This document shows, one piece after another, positions 18,410 through 27,108 of a DNA stretch of 64,000 nucleotides. The translations under genes and the position numbers were made by a program. This DNA is from Fundicoccus ignavus (GTDB lineage Bacteria > Bacillota > Bacilli > Lactobacillales > Aerococcaceae). The DNA is taken from the NCBI RefSeq assembly GCF_009659375.1, contig NZ_WJQT01000006.1:62001-126000 (forward strand). Reading direction: 5' to 3'. Each line of letters opens with the position of its first letter. Within the stretch, counting starts at the first letter, position 1. The notes beneath the pieces were generated by a model. That model worked only from the letters and a program-made list of their open reading frames with translations, was not told the origin of the DNA and ran no database searches.

Positions 18410-18577
18410 AACACACCCTCTTACCCTAAGTTATCCAAGTAATAATCCGCTTTCATTATGACATATTCAAATCTTACTGCCTAGAAATATCCCTCGTGAG
18501 GTTGGTGAAAAAAGGAAGAATGAAAGCACCGCAACAAACTTTGATTCAGCCAAAATATTACACACCAACACCGTTAT

Positions 18578-18720
18578 CGTGCTTCACTTTTCTAAACTGA
18601 GACATGATTACATGCCAATCGTGCTCCACTTTTCTAAACTAAGACATGTTTAAAAGCCAATCGTGCTTCAATTTTCTAAACTGGAACACGATTAAAAGTC
18701 TATTGTGCTGAAATTTCTAA
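18578..18720. repeat. 42-bp tandem hairpin array A
   Basis: Units start CGTGCTTCACTTTTCTAAAC at 18578, 18620, 18662 and a partial unit at 18704, an exact 42-bp period. Each unit contains AATCGTG and a CACGATT or CATGATT partner about 21 bp later, so it forms a hairpin; the third unit pairs perfectly over 7 bp. Confidence 0.75.
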
Positions 18721-18810
18721 GCCTTCGTAAAGATTTTGAGAGCGTGTAAGATGATCAATTTACAAATTCAATTCAATTCATCCTAAACGTATCATCTTTA
18801 GTGAAACAAA

Positions 18811-18848
18811 ACCTCCATAAGTTAGATTTTCATCTAATTCATGGAGGT
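18811..18848 (-). terminator. Intrinsic terminator of the exported flavoprotein gene
   Basis: ACCTCCAT and ATGGAGGT arms with an inner GAATTAGA/CTAACTT pairing, followed on the minus strand by TTTTGTTT. Confidence 0.85.
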
Positions 18849-18886
18849 CAATAAAGTATATTGAGATTTTTTAACTTTCCGTCTTA

Positions 18887-20383
18887 TTATTTTATAAATT
18901 CAGCAGCTTTTGAACCAGCTTGGCGACCGTAGATAATAATGTCCGCTACGGCGTTACCACCAATTCTATTCTGTCCATGTAAACCACCTGAAGCTTCACC
19001 CGCTGCATATAGACCTGGAATTACTTCACCGTCTTCATTTAATACTTCAGCATTGGTATTGATTTTCAAACCACCCATTGTGTGGTGAATACCTGGCGCA
19101 ATTTTAATGGCATAATATGGCGCTTCTTCTAAACCAATCGACATACCTGTTGTACGGCCAAACGCTTCGTCAGAACCCGCTGTAACACTTGCATTCCAAG
19201 CATCTAATGTCGCTTGTAATGTTTCAACCGGCACTTCAATTTGCTCCGCTAATTCTTCAATAGTATCCCCTTTAACTACTAAGCCCATTGACTCATATTT
19301 ATTAATGGCAGTGACACGACCTTTTAACGCTTCATCAAACACAACATAAGCGTATTGCTCAGGCAAGGCGATTATCGCTGCTGAAACATTATCACGAGTA
19401 TCTAACTCATTATGGAAACGTTCACCACTCTGGTTGACCAAAATTCCGCCTTCTCCACGCACAGCTTCAGTAATTAAATAAGAAGTTTCTTGCTCAACAG
19501 TTGGGTGAATTTGAATTTGTTCCATATCCACTAAAGCTGCTCCTAATGCTTGAGCCATTGACAGTCCATCACCAGTAGCTCCTTCATGGTTCGTTGTAAC
19601 AAAGCCATCTAAATCAGAATTATACTCTGTGACCATTTCAAGATTTCCACCGAAACCACCTGTTGCGACAATTACAGCGTCTGCTTGAACTTCAACAGTT
19701 TCACCATTGATTTCAACCTTAACGCCCGATACCGCTCCATCTGTTTGCAGAATTTCCACAACATTTGAATTAACAAACAAAGGAATATCTCGTTCTAGAA
19801 CATTTCGAATTAAGCCATCCACTAAATATTCACCAACAGCAGATCCATCAGCTGGACGGTGAGTTCTCTCAACACTCATACCACCAGTAGTTGTTAAATT
19901 ACTCAAAGTAATCCCCATTGAATCCAACCAATCGATGGCACTCGCTGAGTTATCAACAAAGTAACGGAGTAGCTCTTGATCATTCGTTTCTTTACCACCT
20001 ACAAGTGTTTCATCAAAGAATAGATCATTACTATCTTCTATACCTTCTGCTTCTTGGAATTTAGTCTCAGAAGCATTCATTCCTGCGGAAGATTTTAATG
20101 TATTCCCACCAGCTATTGGCATTTTTTCAAACACAACAACATTAGCACCTGAATCTTTAGCCGAGATAGCCGCAGCCATTCCGCCACCACCAGCACCAAT
20201 GACAATAATGTCATATGCATCTGCTAGTTCAGCTGGATCCGTGTATTCATAAACATTTTCACTCGCACCTGATTCAACATCTGTGTCAGATTGCGCAGCT
20301 ACTGTACTTAAACCATAAACACCATTCAACATTCCTGCTAAAACCATCAGTAATGACATCAAAATTTTCGAGAATTTCTTCAT
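18887..20383 (-). CDS. Exported fumarate-reductase-like flavoprotein (flavocytochrome c family)
   Basis: A 498-residue protein with a signal peptide (about 1-31, ending near TVAAQS). The mature part is one FAD_binding_2 domain: IIVIGAGGGGMAAAISA for the FAD ADP, GGNTLKSSAGMNAS, the active-site regions HPTVEQET, ITEAVRGEGGILVNQSGERFH and HHTMGGL, and the C-terminal GLYAAGEASGGLHGQNRIGG. These fit the family of extracellular fumarate, urocanate and related reductases. Unlike Listeria FrdA-type enzymes, no FMN_bind domain is fused, so electrons would need a separate carrier. The 349-residue protein at 12735-13784 is a candidate. The real substrate is open. Confidence 0.82.
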   Translation of the reverse strand: MKKFSKILMSLLMVLAGMLNGVYGLSTVAAQSDTDVESGASENVYEYTDPAELADAYDIIVIGAGGGGMAAAISAKDSGANVVVFEKMPIAGGNTLKSSAGMNASETKFQEAEGIEDSNDLFFDETLVGGKETNDQELLRYFVDNSASAIDWLDSMGITLSNLTTTGGMSVERTHRPADGSAVGEYLVDGLIRNVLERDIPLFVNSNVVEILQTDGAVSGVKVEINGETVEVQADAVIVATGGFGGNLEMVTEYNSDLDGFVTTNHEGATGDGLSMAQALGAALVDMEQIQIHPTVEQETSYLITEAVRGEGGILVNQSGERFHNELDTRDNVSAAIIALPEQYAYVVFDEALKGRVTAINKYESMGLVVKGDTIEELAEQIEVPVETLQATLDAWNASVTAGSDEAFGRTTGMSIGLEEAPYYAIKIAPGIHHTMGGLKINTNAEVLNEDGEVIPGLYAAGEASGGLHGQNRIGGNAVADIIIYGRQAGSKAAEFIK

Positions 20384-20770
20384 CTTTTATTTCCCCCTCA
20401 TTTTCTATCGGCGATTAATTACTACTAAAACAACCAAATAACGAAACACCTTAATGCTCATTCATTCACTTGTTGTAGTAAAAAAAACGACTCCAACAAA
20501 ATATTCTCCTCAACCAACTGTCAAGACACCTTTATTCTATCTTTTATATCAAATAATTTCAACTACTTTCACTCTTTTAGTAAACGTTCATTGTTCTTTT
20601 GTCGTTTTTTCACAATGTCAGAAGTTTATCACTTTACATAATAAAGTAGCCGGATAAAGCATCTACAAAAAGTTTCTTAATCCGCATTGTTAGAAAAATT
20701 AGTATGATGAGTGAAACACAAATAAACACTTAAAATCAGAAACCCTCGGACGAGTCTGAGGACTTTAAAT
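20384..20770. other. Upstream region of the flavoprotein gene, no gene seen
   Basis: AT-rich sequence without a convincing gene, and short open frames here lack ribosome binding sites. It must carry the leftward flavoprotein promoter, but no clear pair of boxes stands out. Confidence 0.4.
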
Positions 20771-21003
20771 TCCGTCTAGCAGTTTTAACTTGATTATATT
20801 GCTTTATTTTTGTTGGAACACTTAACGTAGCACAGCTTATTGTTTTCCAAAGCGGTACAAAAGGCAATCGGCGTAGCTTGCTCTGTCTATGAGCAAAGCG
20901 AAGTAGACAGAGCCTAGCCGATTGCGCTGGAAAAGCACGAACGCCAGTGAGGCTTTGAAAGCGACCGCCGCCTTGAAAAACAATATGCTGAGCGAAGCAA
21001 AAA
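20771..21003 (+). repeat. Nested-palindrome element, copy 3 (best reference copy)
   Basis: Three nested arm pairs are visible: GCTCTGTCTA (20880-20889) with TAGACAGAGC (20904-20913), perfect; CAATCGGC (20865-20872) with GCCGATTG (20917-20924), perfect; and CAGCTTATTGTTTT (20833-20846) with AAAACAATATGCTG (20977-20990), one mismatch. The whole folds as one long hairpin of about 170 bases, preceded by a conserved lead AGCAGTTTTAACTTGATTAT. Confidence 0.85.
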
Positions 21004-21021
21004 TAATCCCTTAAACAAAAA

Positions 21022-21050
21022 AATCACCTACCCTTCGCGAGTAGATGATT
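21022..21050 (-). terminator. Intrinsic terminator after the binding-protein gene
   Basis: Minus-strand ATCATCTACTC, GCGA loop, GGGTAGGTGAT, then seven T. Confidence 0.85.
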
Positions 21051-21064
21051 GAATGTTTTATAAA

Positions 21065-21892
21065 TTAATTAGCACCTGGTTGAGTGTTAATGGCTTTTTC
21101 CATAATTTCTTCACGTTCTTCATCAGAAATTTCAGCTAAAGCTTTATTGATTTCTTCTAATAATGGACTATCTTTTTTAAGACCCACTGAGATAGTTGCG
21201 TCTGCTTCTGGTACATCGAATGATGGATCAAGCAATACATACGTGAAATCAGCTAAAGCGTTTGTTGCAGAAATTGCTTCTGGAATTTCTGAAACATAAG
21301 CATCGATACGTTTAGATTGTAAAGCTACACGCATTACTGGGAAAGCATCCATGGCTTGTTGAATATTTGCACCTTCTAATTGTTCTAATAAAGCATAATG
21401 TAATGTTCCGAGTTGACCTGTTACTTTAGCATCTGCAAAATCACTGATTGATTTAGCTTCAGCATAAGCAGAATCTTTTAACATAACCATTGCGAATTGA
21501 ATACTGTAGTATGGATCTGAGAAGTCGATTACTTTTGCACGTTCTTCTGTTGGAGACATACCTGCAATAATCATATCAATTTTGCCAGATTGTAGAGCTG
21601 GTAATAATCCTTCCCACTCTGTTTTAACAATCACAACTTCACGACCTAAAGCTTCACCAATTTTACGCGCAATTTGTACATCATATCCATTTGCGAAATC
21701 GGGCGAGTTTTGAATAGCGACTGCATCGTTGCTATCATCAGATTGTGTCCAGTTATATGGAGGGTAAGCTGCTTCCATACCTACCAATAAGGGTTTATCG
21801 TCTTCAGCTTTAACGAAAACTGTGCTAGTTGTTGCAGAAAATGACAACAGAGCAACAAGTGAGACTAAAAGCATTTTTAAATGTTTTCTCAT
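21065..21892 (-). CDS. Amino-acid ABC transporter substrate-binding protein
   Basis: 275 residues from ATG at 21892 (MRKHLKMLLVSLVALLSFS), where the signal peptide begins; the open frame runs 50 codons further upstream but carries no secretion signal there. The mature part is a SBP_bac_3 domain: GMEAAYPPYNW, GYDVQIARKIGEALGREV, GLLPALQSGKIDMIIAGMSPT. No lipobox Cys is visible, which is unusual for a Gram-positive binding protein. The ATPase and permease at 14511-16020 are the likely partners although about 5 kb away. Confidence 0.88.
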   Translation of the reverse strand: MRKHLKMLLVSLVALLSFSATTSTVFVKAEDDKPLLVGMEAAYPPYNWTQSDDSNDAVAIQNSPDFANGYDVQIARKIGEALGREVVIVKTEWEGLLPALQSGKIDMIIAGMSPTEERAKVIDFSDPYYSIQFAMVMLKDSAYAEAKSISDFADAKVTGQLGTLHYALLEQLEGANIQQAMDAFPVMRVALQSKRIDAYVSEIPEAISATNALADFTYVLLDPSFDVPEADATISVGLKKDSPLLEEINKALAEISDEEREEIMEKAINTQPGAN

Positions 21893-22090
21893 AAATCTAT
21901 CCAACCTTTCATTTATACATGGAAAAAGTATAGCAATCTTTGTAGTCGATTGCAATGCTAGAAAGTCTAAAATTTTCCTAAGTAACAACGTCCTTTCAGT
22001 CCTTAGACTGATTATCTTGGATTTCAGTTGCCAAGTATTCAAGAGTTCGTTAAACTGGAGCTAGAATGCATCTGGCAAAGGAGTCTTGAC

Positions 22091-23110
22091 GTGAAAGTTT
22101 TATTATATAGTGAACATTTAGATAGAATTAAAAAATCCGGCTTAGGCAAGTCCATTCAACACCAAATGCGTGCGCTCGAATTAGCTGGTATCGAATTTAC
22201 AACAGACTCGGACGATGAGTTTGACTTATTGCACATCAATACATATTTTCCGAAATCCAGACTTTTCGCTCGCAAAATACGCGAGAAAGGAACTCCTGTA
22301 GTTTATCATGCGCATTCAACCGAGGAAGATTTCCGCGATTCATTCCGTTTCTCTAATCAAATCGCGCCCCTCTTTAAACAATGGATTACACAATGTTATA
22401 AACTCGGAGATATTATTATTACGCCTACTAATTATTCAAAAAAAATACTGGATACTTATGAATTAGAGACAGAAGTGGTCGCTATTTCCAACGGTATCGA
22501 TATGGAACGCTTTAATCCTATAAAAAATGCGCGCGAAAAGTTCCAAACTCAATATGGTTACGAAGAAAATGACTTTGTCGTAATGGCAATTGGTCTTTAC
22601 TTAAAACGGAAAGGAATTTTAGACTTCGTTGAATTGGCCAAGCGAATGCCTGATGTCAAATTTATTTGGTTCGGCTACACTGATCTGTCCCTGGTGCCTG
22701 ATGAAATTGAAGAGGCAGTCGAGACAGCCTTACCGAACTTACACTTTGCAGGCTATGTCGATAATCAAGACATTCTGCTGGCTTTGCAAGGTAGTGATCT
22801 ATATATCTTTCCAACGCATGAAGAAACGGAAGGTATTCCTGCGATTGAAGCTTGTGCCTCTAAAGCCGATTTCATTGTCCGTGATATTCCCGTCTTCGAT
22901 GACTGGCTAATCGACGGAGAGACCACTTATAAAGCGAAAGATATCAATGAGTTTGAACAAAAGATTCGTGCTTTCAAGAATAAGGAACTACCTTCTTTAA
23001 CAGAAGCTGCCTATCAAGTTGCACTCGATCGTAACTTGCCTGCAATTGGCGAACAATTACGCGAAGTGTATGAGAAAGCTTATGAATTAGCGAAACAACG
23101 CCATAAATAA
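22091..23110 (+). CDS. GT4-family glycosyltransferase (probable glycolipid synthase)
   Basis: 339 residues from GTG at 22091, set by AAAGGAG; the open frame extends further upstream but lacks family similarity. It starts with VKVLLYSEHLDRIKKSGLGK and contains DLLHINTYFPKS, VVYHAHSTEEDFR, AISNGIDMERFNP and a C-terminal FPTHEETEGIPAIEA, the E-x7-E motif of GT-B retaining GT4 enzymes. Proteins of this type in Lactobacillales often glycosylate diacylglycerol for glycolipid anchors, but the acceptor is not proved by sequence. Confidence 0.85.
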   Translation: MKVLLYSEHLDRIKKSGLGKSIQHQMRALELAGIEFTTDSDDEFDLLHINTYFPKSRLFARKIREKGTPVVYHAHSTEEDFRDSFRFSNQIAPLFKQWITQCYKLGDIIITPTNYSKKILDTYELETEVVAISNGIDMERFNPIKNAREKFQTQYGYEENDFVVMAIGLYLKRKGILDFVELAKRMPDVKFIWFGYTDLSLVPDEIEEAVETALPNLHFAGYVDNQDILLALQGSDLYIFPTHEETEGIPAIEACASKADFIVRDIPVFDDWLIDGETTYKAKDINEFEQKIRAFKNKELPSLTEAAYQVALDRNLPAIGEQLREVYEKAYELAKQRHK

Positions 23111-23130
23111 AACACAGCACTAAAAAAATT

Positions 23131-23160
23131 CGCCCACGAGTCCTCTTAACTTGTGGGCGC
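23131..23160. terminator. Shared terminator between glycosyltransferase and signal peptidase genes
   Basis: CGCCCACGAG and CTTGTGGGCG arms. The T-run lies on the minus side (AATTTTTTTAG), so it works best for the leftward signal peptidase gene. Confidence 0.75.
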
Positions 23161-23176
23161 TTATTGTTTAAATCAT

Positions 23177-23656
23177 TTAATGAGATAATACGGTCATTTG
23201 ATTCAAAGGCCAGTAAATAGCTAACAGCTCAGAAAGAATATTAGCTTCCTTAATCGTTCCTAATTGTCGACTGTCGATAGAGTTACGACGATTGTCCCCC
23301 AGTACAAAATACTCTCCTTCAGGGATTTTTTCAATTAAGAAATCCCTTGTCAATAATGACCATTCTTCCTTCTTGTCATTTAGGTAGGACTCTGGAACGA
23401 ATTTATCATTAATATATAAGCAATCATTTTTATACGCTATTTTATCACCTGGCAGACCAATCACTCTTTTTACATAGTATTTATTAAGCTCAGGAACATC
23501 GATAATCACGATATCAAATCGATTCACTTCAAATTGATTTGTTCCAATCACCCTTTGTCCATCTTGTAACGTATAATCCATAGAAGCTCCATCGACTTCA
23601 TACAATGGAAAGAACAGTCTAGAAACTATAAAGACCAAACCTAACAAAATAAACAA
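23177..23656 (-). CDS. lepB: Type I signal peptidase
   Basis: At least 159 residues. One N-terminal membrane segment precedes the catalytic domain; Ser25 lies in GASM, Lys63 in YYVKRVIGLPGD, and the last conserved box is GEYFVLGDNRRNSIDSR, so it should be active. The listed start is TTG, which has a poor ribosome binding site. In-frame codons continue upstream (GIVKEILLKNK) to a stop, with a GAGGAAGAG site well placed for a rare ATC start at 23686, so the true N-terminus may be longer. It is next to several small exported proteins and may be dedicated to them. Confidence 0.88.
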   Translation of the reverse strand: MFILLGLVFIVSRLFFPLYEVDGASMDYTLQDGQRVIGTNQFEVNRFDIVIIDVPELNKYYVKRVIGLPGDKIAYKNDCLYINDKFVPESYLNDKKEEWSLLTRDFLIEKIPEGEYFVLGDNRRNSIDSRQLGTIKEANILSELLAIYWPLNQMTVLSH

Positions 23657-23778
23657 CTTATTTTTCAGCAGAATTTCTTTAACGATGCCAACTCTTCCTC
23701 ATATTTGGTAATACCAAATTACTTTCTAGAAACAACTTAATATAGTTTCTCTAATTGCCTTAATCTTTTTTTTATCAC

Positions 23779-24207
23779 TTATTCTGTTACAGTAGGACCA
23801 TTTCTGAACACAACGCCAATATAAACAACTTCAACAAACCCCTCTGCCGTTTGCTTATCTTGAGATACTTTTGGAATATAGCCCGTATAACCATAAGAAT
23901 TATAATAAATCGTTTCAGGAATCAATGAAGCATCTGTATATTTTTTAGTGACACCAACTGTTAGTAAAGGAAAATTTTCAAACATGAGTTTATCTAACTC
24001 TTCATCGACACCGAGGTAATAGAACACTTCATTAAACAATGGATCATTCTCATCGATAAAGTGTATCGCTTGATCATCTTCGACTTTATCTACCCTTTCA
24101 ACGTCTGCTAAGAAGGAACTAGCTTGAGCAGAAACTATACTCGCTTCACTTGTGTGTACAGTTAGAAAAATCATGGCAAGCAACGCATAACGAACTTTGG
24201 CTTTCAT
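23779..24207 (-). CDS. Small exported protein of unknown function
   Basis: 142 residues from ATG at 24207, the start correctly spaced from AAGGAG; the ATG nine bases earlier touches that site. A signal peptide (KAKVRYALLAMIFLTVHTSE, ending near VSAQAS) is clear. The C-terminal half has IPETIYYNSYGYTGYIPKV and VEVVYIGVVF, a pattern also seen in the broken gene at 24477-24935 (IPPERVFYDDGYYKGYL, YAGIVI). Not a recognised family. It lies 120 bp from a signal peptidase gene on the same strand. Confidence 0.65.
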   Translation of the reverse strand: MKAKVRYALLAMIFLTVHTSEASIVSAQASSFLADVERVDKVEDDQAIHFIDENDPLFNEVFYYLGVDEELDKLMFENFPLLTVGVTKKYTDASLIPETIYYNSYGYTGYIPKVSQDKQTAEGFVEVVYIGVVFRNGPTVTE

Positions 24208-24476
24208 ATTTATCATCTCCTTGCATAATTAGATACTCTTTGAAACACAAAATTTAAGATTAAACAAAAAAACAATGATAATTATTAACTTTTCAGTTAT
24301 TCATCAATAATTGATAATACATTCAAGATTAATTTATAAATTAACAAATTTTGAGGATAATTTATCTAATTAATTGATTTCACAAAATATATTTCGTTAA
24401 TCTGAATTTTAACCAATATTTCATTTTAATACAAATTTAAATCCAAGATTGAAACTAAAAAATCCCACCTCATTTG

Positions 24477-24935
24477 CTAATACATAATCACAATTCCAGC
24501 ATATTGTGCATAATATAAACCTTGATAAAATGAAATATACTGTCGAGCTAGATATCCCTTATAATATCCATCATCATAAAATACTCGTTCAGGTGGTATT
24601 GCACTAAAAGTATATGTCACTACCATTTGTTTACTGCTACTTCTTTGATTTATTGCTGTGTCAAACTTCTTAATTTCCTCTAAATTATTTGACATTTTCT
24701 CATATTCTGAAATTTGGTTAGTATCTTCAGAATTTTCTATCCGCTCTTCAGATAGTTCAATTTGCGGGTCAGATAGTTCAGCAACTGAGCTTGATTTAAA
24801 TCTTCTGTCTCTGTATTTAATTCTTCCGTGTCTAAATCTTGATTCAAACCTCTGTCTGTGTGTTTAATTCATTTGAATATGTATTTTGAATCGAGTCTTC
24901 TTGCTCTAGCTTGTTTTTATAAAAAACTATCTCTT
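24477..24935 (-). pseudogene. Broken gene with the same C-terminal pattern as the 23779-24207 protein
   Basis: The last 72 codons (from ATG at 24695) give VTYTFSAIPPERVFYDDGYY and end in YAGIVIMY. The same frame stays open upstream (AELSDPQIELSEERIENSED) to a stop near 24876. Other frames carry the kind of acidic, Asn-rich text expected for the rest of the protein (LNQDLDTEELNTETEDLNQA and KLEQEDSIQNTYSNELNTQT). This is best read as one gene with an acidic linker broken by at least two frameshifts. No signal peptide is left. Confidence 0.55.
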
Positions 24936-24943
24936 ATTCAGGC

Positions 24944-25195
24944 AATGTTCGTTCGGGTCATCTAAGTCGTCTTGTAACGTCTCATAAACAGTCCCCGGCT
25001 TATGTGCGATTGCACCGTAGACCGTAATCATCTTCTGAACCCTCATTGATAATATTGTGCCACATACTTACGGGAACCAAAACACTACCGCCCGCTTTCA
25101 ACGTATGCTCCACCGGAATAAAACGGTTAAGATATCGTTCATGATATGTTGGCTCATTATTCGAAGATTGAATCACAATTAAGCCAGTGAGTACT
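24944..25195 (-). pseudogene. Cupin-domain protein remnant
   Basis: Minus-strand codons read NRFIPVEHTLKAGGSVLVPV followed by SMWHNIINEGSEDD, then a shifted frame gives TVYGAIAHKPGTVYETLQDD and LDDPNE. Both halves match a small cupin protein (GGSVxVPxxxWHNxxNxG, then a PGTVxET tail) with one frameshift and no start, so it is dead. Confidence 0.65.
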
Positions 25196-25366
25196 GATGA
25201 TACTATCAGCTCACTGGCTTTTGAAGTAGAAAATCAGTTTATAGATGGTTGGCAAGACTCAAGTCAGTTTTTGAAAAAAAGAACCTAAAGACCATAACGA
25301 TATGCCGAGAAGATTCACTATGTTTCATTGAGTTCTTTTCTGAGCTCACCCGATATTTCTTACTGT

Positions 25367-25927
25367 TTAATCTTGTGCCTGCCTTCTCAATTCTTTAAGA
25401 AAAGTTATTTTTTGAGATTCTAAGGACCGATACGTCACAACTTCGATTTCCCACAAATCGATTTGTTGTAAGTCCACAACACTAGTTTCAACGAGTATAA
25501 ATTGCCACTTTTGTTTGATTGCCTCATTGCTCGTTTCTTCACTGATTAAGGTGAGCTGATCAATTTTAAAATCAGATTTATTCGTTAAGGCTGTTGTATA
25601 CTTTTCGGTAATCCATCCGTTAATCAATAACTTGTCGAGGTAAGTTTCGTCAACAATATCATGAAAAGATGTGAGAATATTATTCTGTATAAAATCACTG
25701 TCAAACGAGAACAATTTTATTGGACAACTACTTTCTGTATCTTCAAGAGTGTCAATTTTATTTTTCATTTCCTGATTTAATGAAGCATCAAACTCGACTG
25801 CTTCAGCGTAATTAATTTCGTACAGAGCTTGAATAAATTTTTCTTCTATTGAACTGGCGAATATTATGTTTCTATCAAAAGTTATTAAAAAACTGATACT
25901 TAATATGATAAGAATAATTTTCTTCAC
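25367..25927 (-). CDS. Exported protein of unknown function
   Basis: 186 residues from GTG at 25927, set by GGAAGGTG; the longer open frame upstream shows no coding sense. The start KKIILIILSISFLITF is a signal peptide, ending near IFASS. The mature part has no recognised domain; a segment WQFILVETSVVDLQQIDLWEIEVVTYRSL suggests an immunoglobulin-like or NTF2-like sheet, but this is weak. It is AT-rich and is one of a group of leftward exported-protein genes at 23.7-26.8 kb. Confidence 0.6.
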   Translation of the reverse strand: MKKIILIILSISFLITFDRNIIFASSIEEKFIQALYEINYAEAVEFDASLNQEMKNKIDTLEDTESSCPIKLFSFDSDFIQNNILTSFHDIVDETYLDKLLINGWITEKYTTALTNKSDFKIDQLTLISEETSNEAIKQKWQFILVETSVVDLQQIDLWEIEVVTYRSLESQKITFLKELRRQAQD

Positions 25928-25932
25928 ATTCT

Positions 25933-26172
25933 TCACCTTCCATTGATATCTTCTTTGAATACTAGGGATTTCATTTGCACTAGTATATCTTGGGGAGTTG
26001 GTATAATAGTACGTATTAGTTGAAAGCTTACTTGTATGGCATAAGATCGCCAACTTCCTACAAGAACTCCTAAATTATTTTCTGTAACATAGGCAGTTCC
26101 ACATTTTATTTCATAACAAATACCATTTCTATTTGGTGATATTGGTATATAAATACAGTAATATGAAATCAA
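25933..26172 (-). CDS. Possible short protein or gene remnant
   Basis: A 79-codon frame starting from TTG fills the gap between two exported-protein genes almost exactly. Its first part (SYYCIYIPISPNRNGICYEI, GTAYVTENNLGVLVGSWRSY) looks like protein rather than random translation, but there is no ribosome binding site and no signal peptide. It may be the tail of a lost gene. Confidence 0.25.
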   Translation of the reverse strand: MISYYCIYIPISPNRNGICYEIKCGTAYVTENNLGVLVGSWRSYAIQVSFQLIRTIIPTPQDILVQMKSLVFKEDINGR

Positions 26173-26175
26173 GAA

Positions 26176-26826
26176 TCAATTTATTACTTCGTATAAATTA
26201 TGATTATGATCCATAAAATTATTCCATAATGGATCATTCGAAAACGAAACCTCAGGATCATTTCCAAATTGATTATTAAGTGTAACAATTGTATCCTCAA
26301 AAACTATAGTATTGTTCGTATTCAAATCCTCTAAGCTTTCAATAGAAAAAACAAAATTTTTCACTCCATAATTGACATGTATGTTTGTTGGGTCAGTTTC
26401 TACATTAACTTCATCCAGTAGGACTTGCCAAACTATTGTCACATCTTTCGAGTCATAAGAGGCATTTGATATCTCAACAACAGTGTGTTCTCCAGGTACA
26501 ATCTTCAATACTAATTTAATTAATTCTTTCACAGTTAACGGATAGTCTAATTGGTTCACTGAATCTATTGTTATCCCTTTTTTATTTTCCCACTCCTTTG
26601 CGCTGTCTTCATTATTATAGATTAAATATATCTCATCCTCGCCAAAGATATAGGAAATTATTTCGGATTCTTTATTAACAAAAGCTTTATTTTTAGGTAC
26701 CAGTTGCTCGCTTGGAAATTCTACTTTATCGATAGCCTTAACTAGAAATTCTCTATTGTCATTAAAGCAATAATAACTTAAAAGTATAATTACTAATGCA
26801 ACAACTCTTAGGTTTTTTCTATTCAT
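26176..26826 (-). CDS. Membrane-anchored or exported protein of unknown function
   Basis: 216 residues from ATG at 26826, which has a GGAGAAGGAAAG site. A single hydrophobic segment (LRVVALVIILLSYYCF) follows a basic start, so the rest lies outside the membrane. Repeated strands such as TVVEISNASYDSKDVTIVWQ occur, but no family was recognised. The open frame continues 94 codons upstream into an IS630 transposase scrap with no stop between, so the IS fragment may supply a promoter or a fused start. Confidence 0.6.
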   Translation of the reverse strand: MNRKNLRVVALVIILLSYYCFNDNREFLVKAIDKVEFPSEQLVPKNKAFVNKESEIISYIFGEDEIYLIYNNEDSAKEWENKKGITIDSVNQLDYPLTVKELIKLVLKIVPGEHTVVEISNASYDSKDVTIVWQVLLDEVNVETDPTNIHVNYGVKNFVFSIESLEDLNTNNTIVFEDTIVTLNNQFGNDPEVSFSNDPLWNNFMDHNHNLYEVIN

Positions 26827-27108
26827 TTTTCTTTCCTTCTCCTCGGATGTTTTTGCGTTTCTCCTAACGCCTCGATTTTTCGTCATAAACGCTTGAAGGC
26901 CTTCCTCTAGGTATCTTTGGGTCCAAGTGGTAATGGTACGGGGAGCAGTTTGTGTGAAGGACACAATTTCAACAATGGTCTTCCCTTCTCCGCGTAACAT
27001 CACTGCTTGAATGCGGCGATAAGATGTGACATTCTTTGCTAGTTTTAGATGATGTGCCAACTCGTCCAAGTGTTCTTTTGTTATTGTAAAATATCTATTA
27101 GTTTTCAT
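26827..27108 (-). mobile_element. IS630-family transposase N-terminal fragment
   Basis: About 94 codons from ATG at 27108: YRRIQAVMLRGEGKTIVEIV, RTITTWTQRYLEEGLQAF and a basic KNRGVRR end. This is the double helix-turn-helix of IS630 transposases. The catalytic DDE part is absent. It runs in frame into the exported-protein gene at 26826. Confidence 0.75.
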
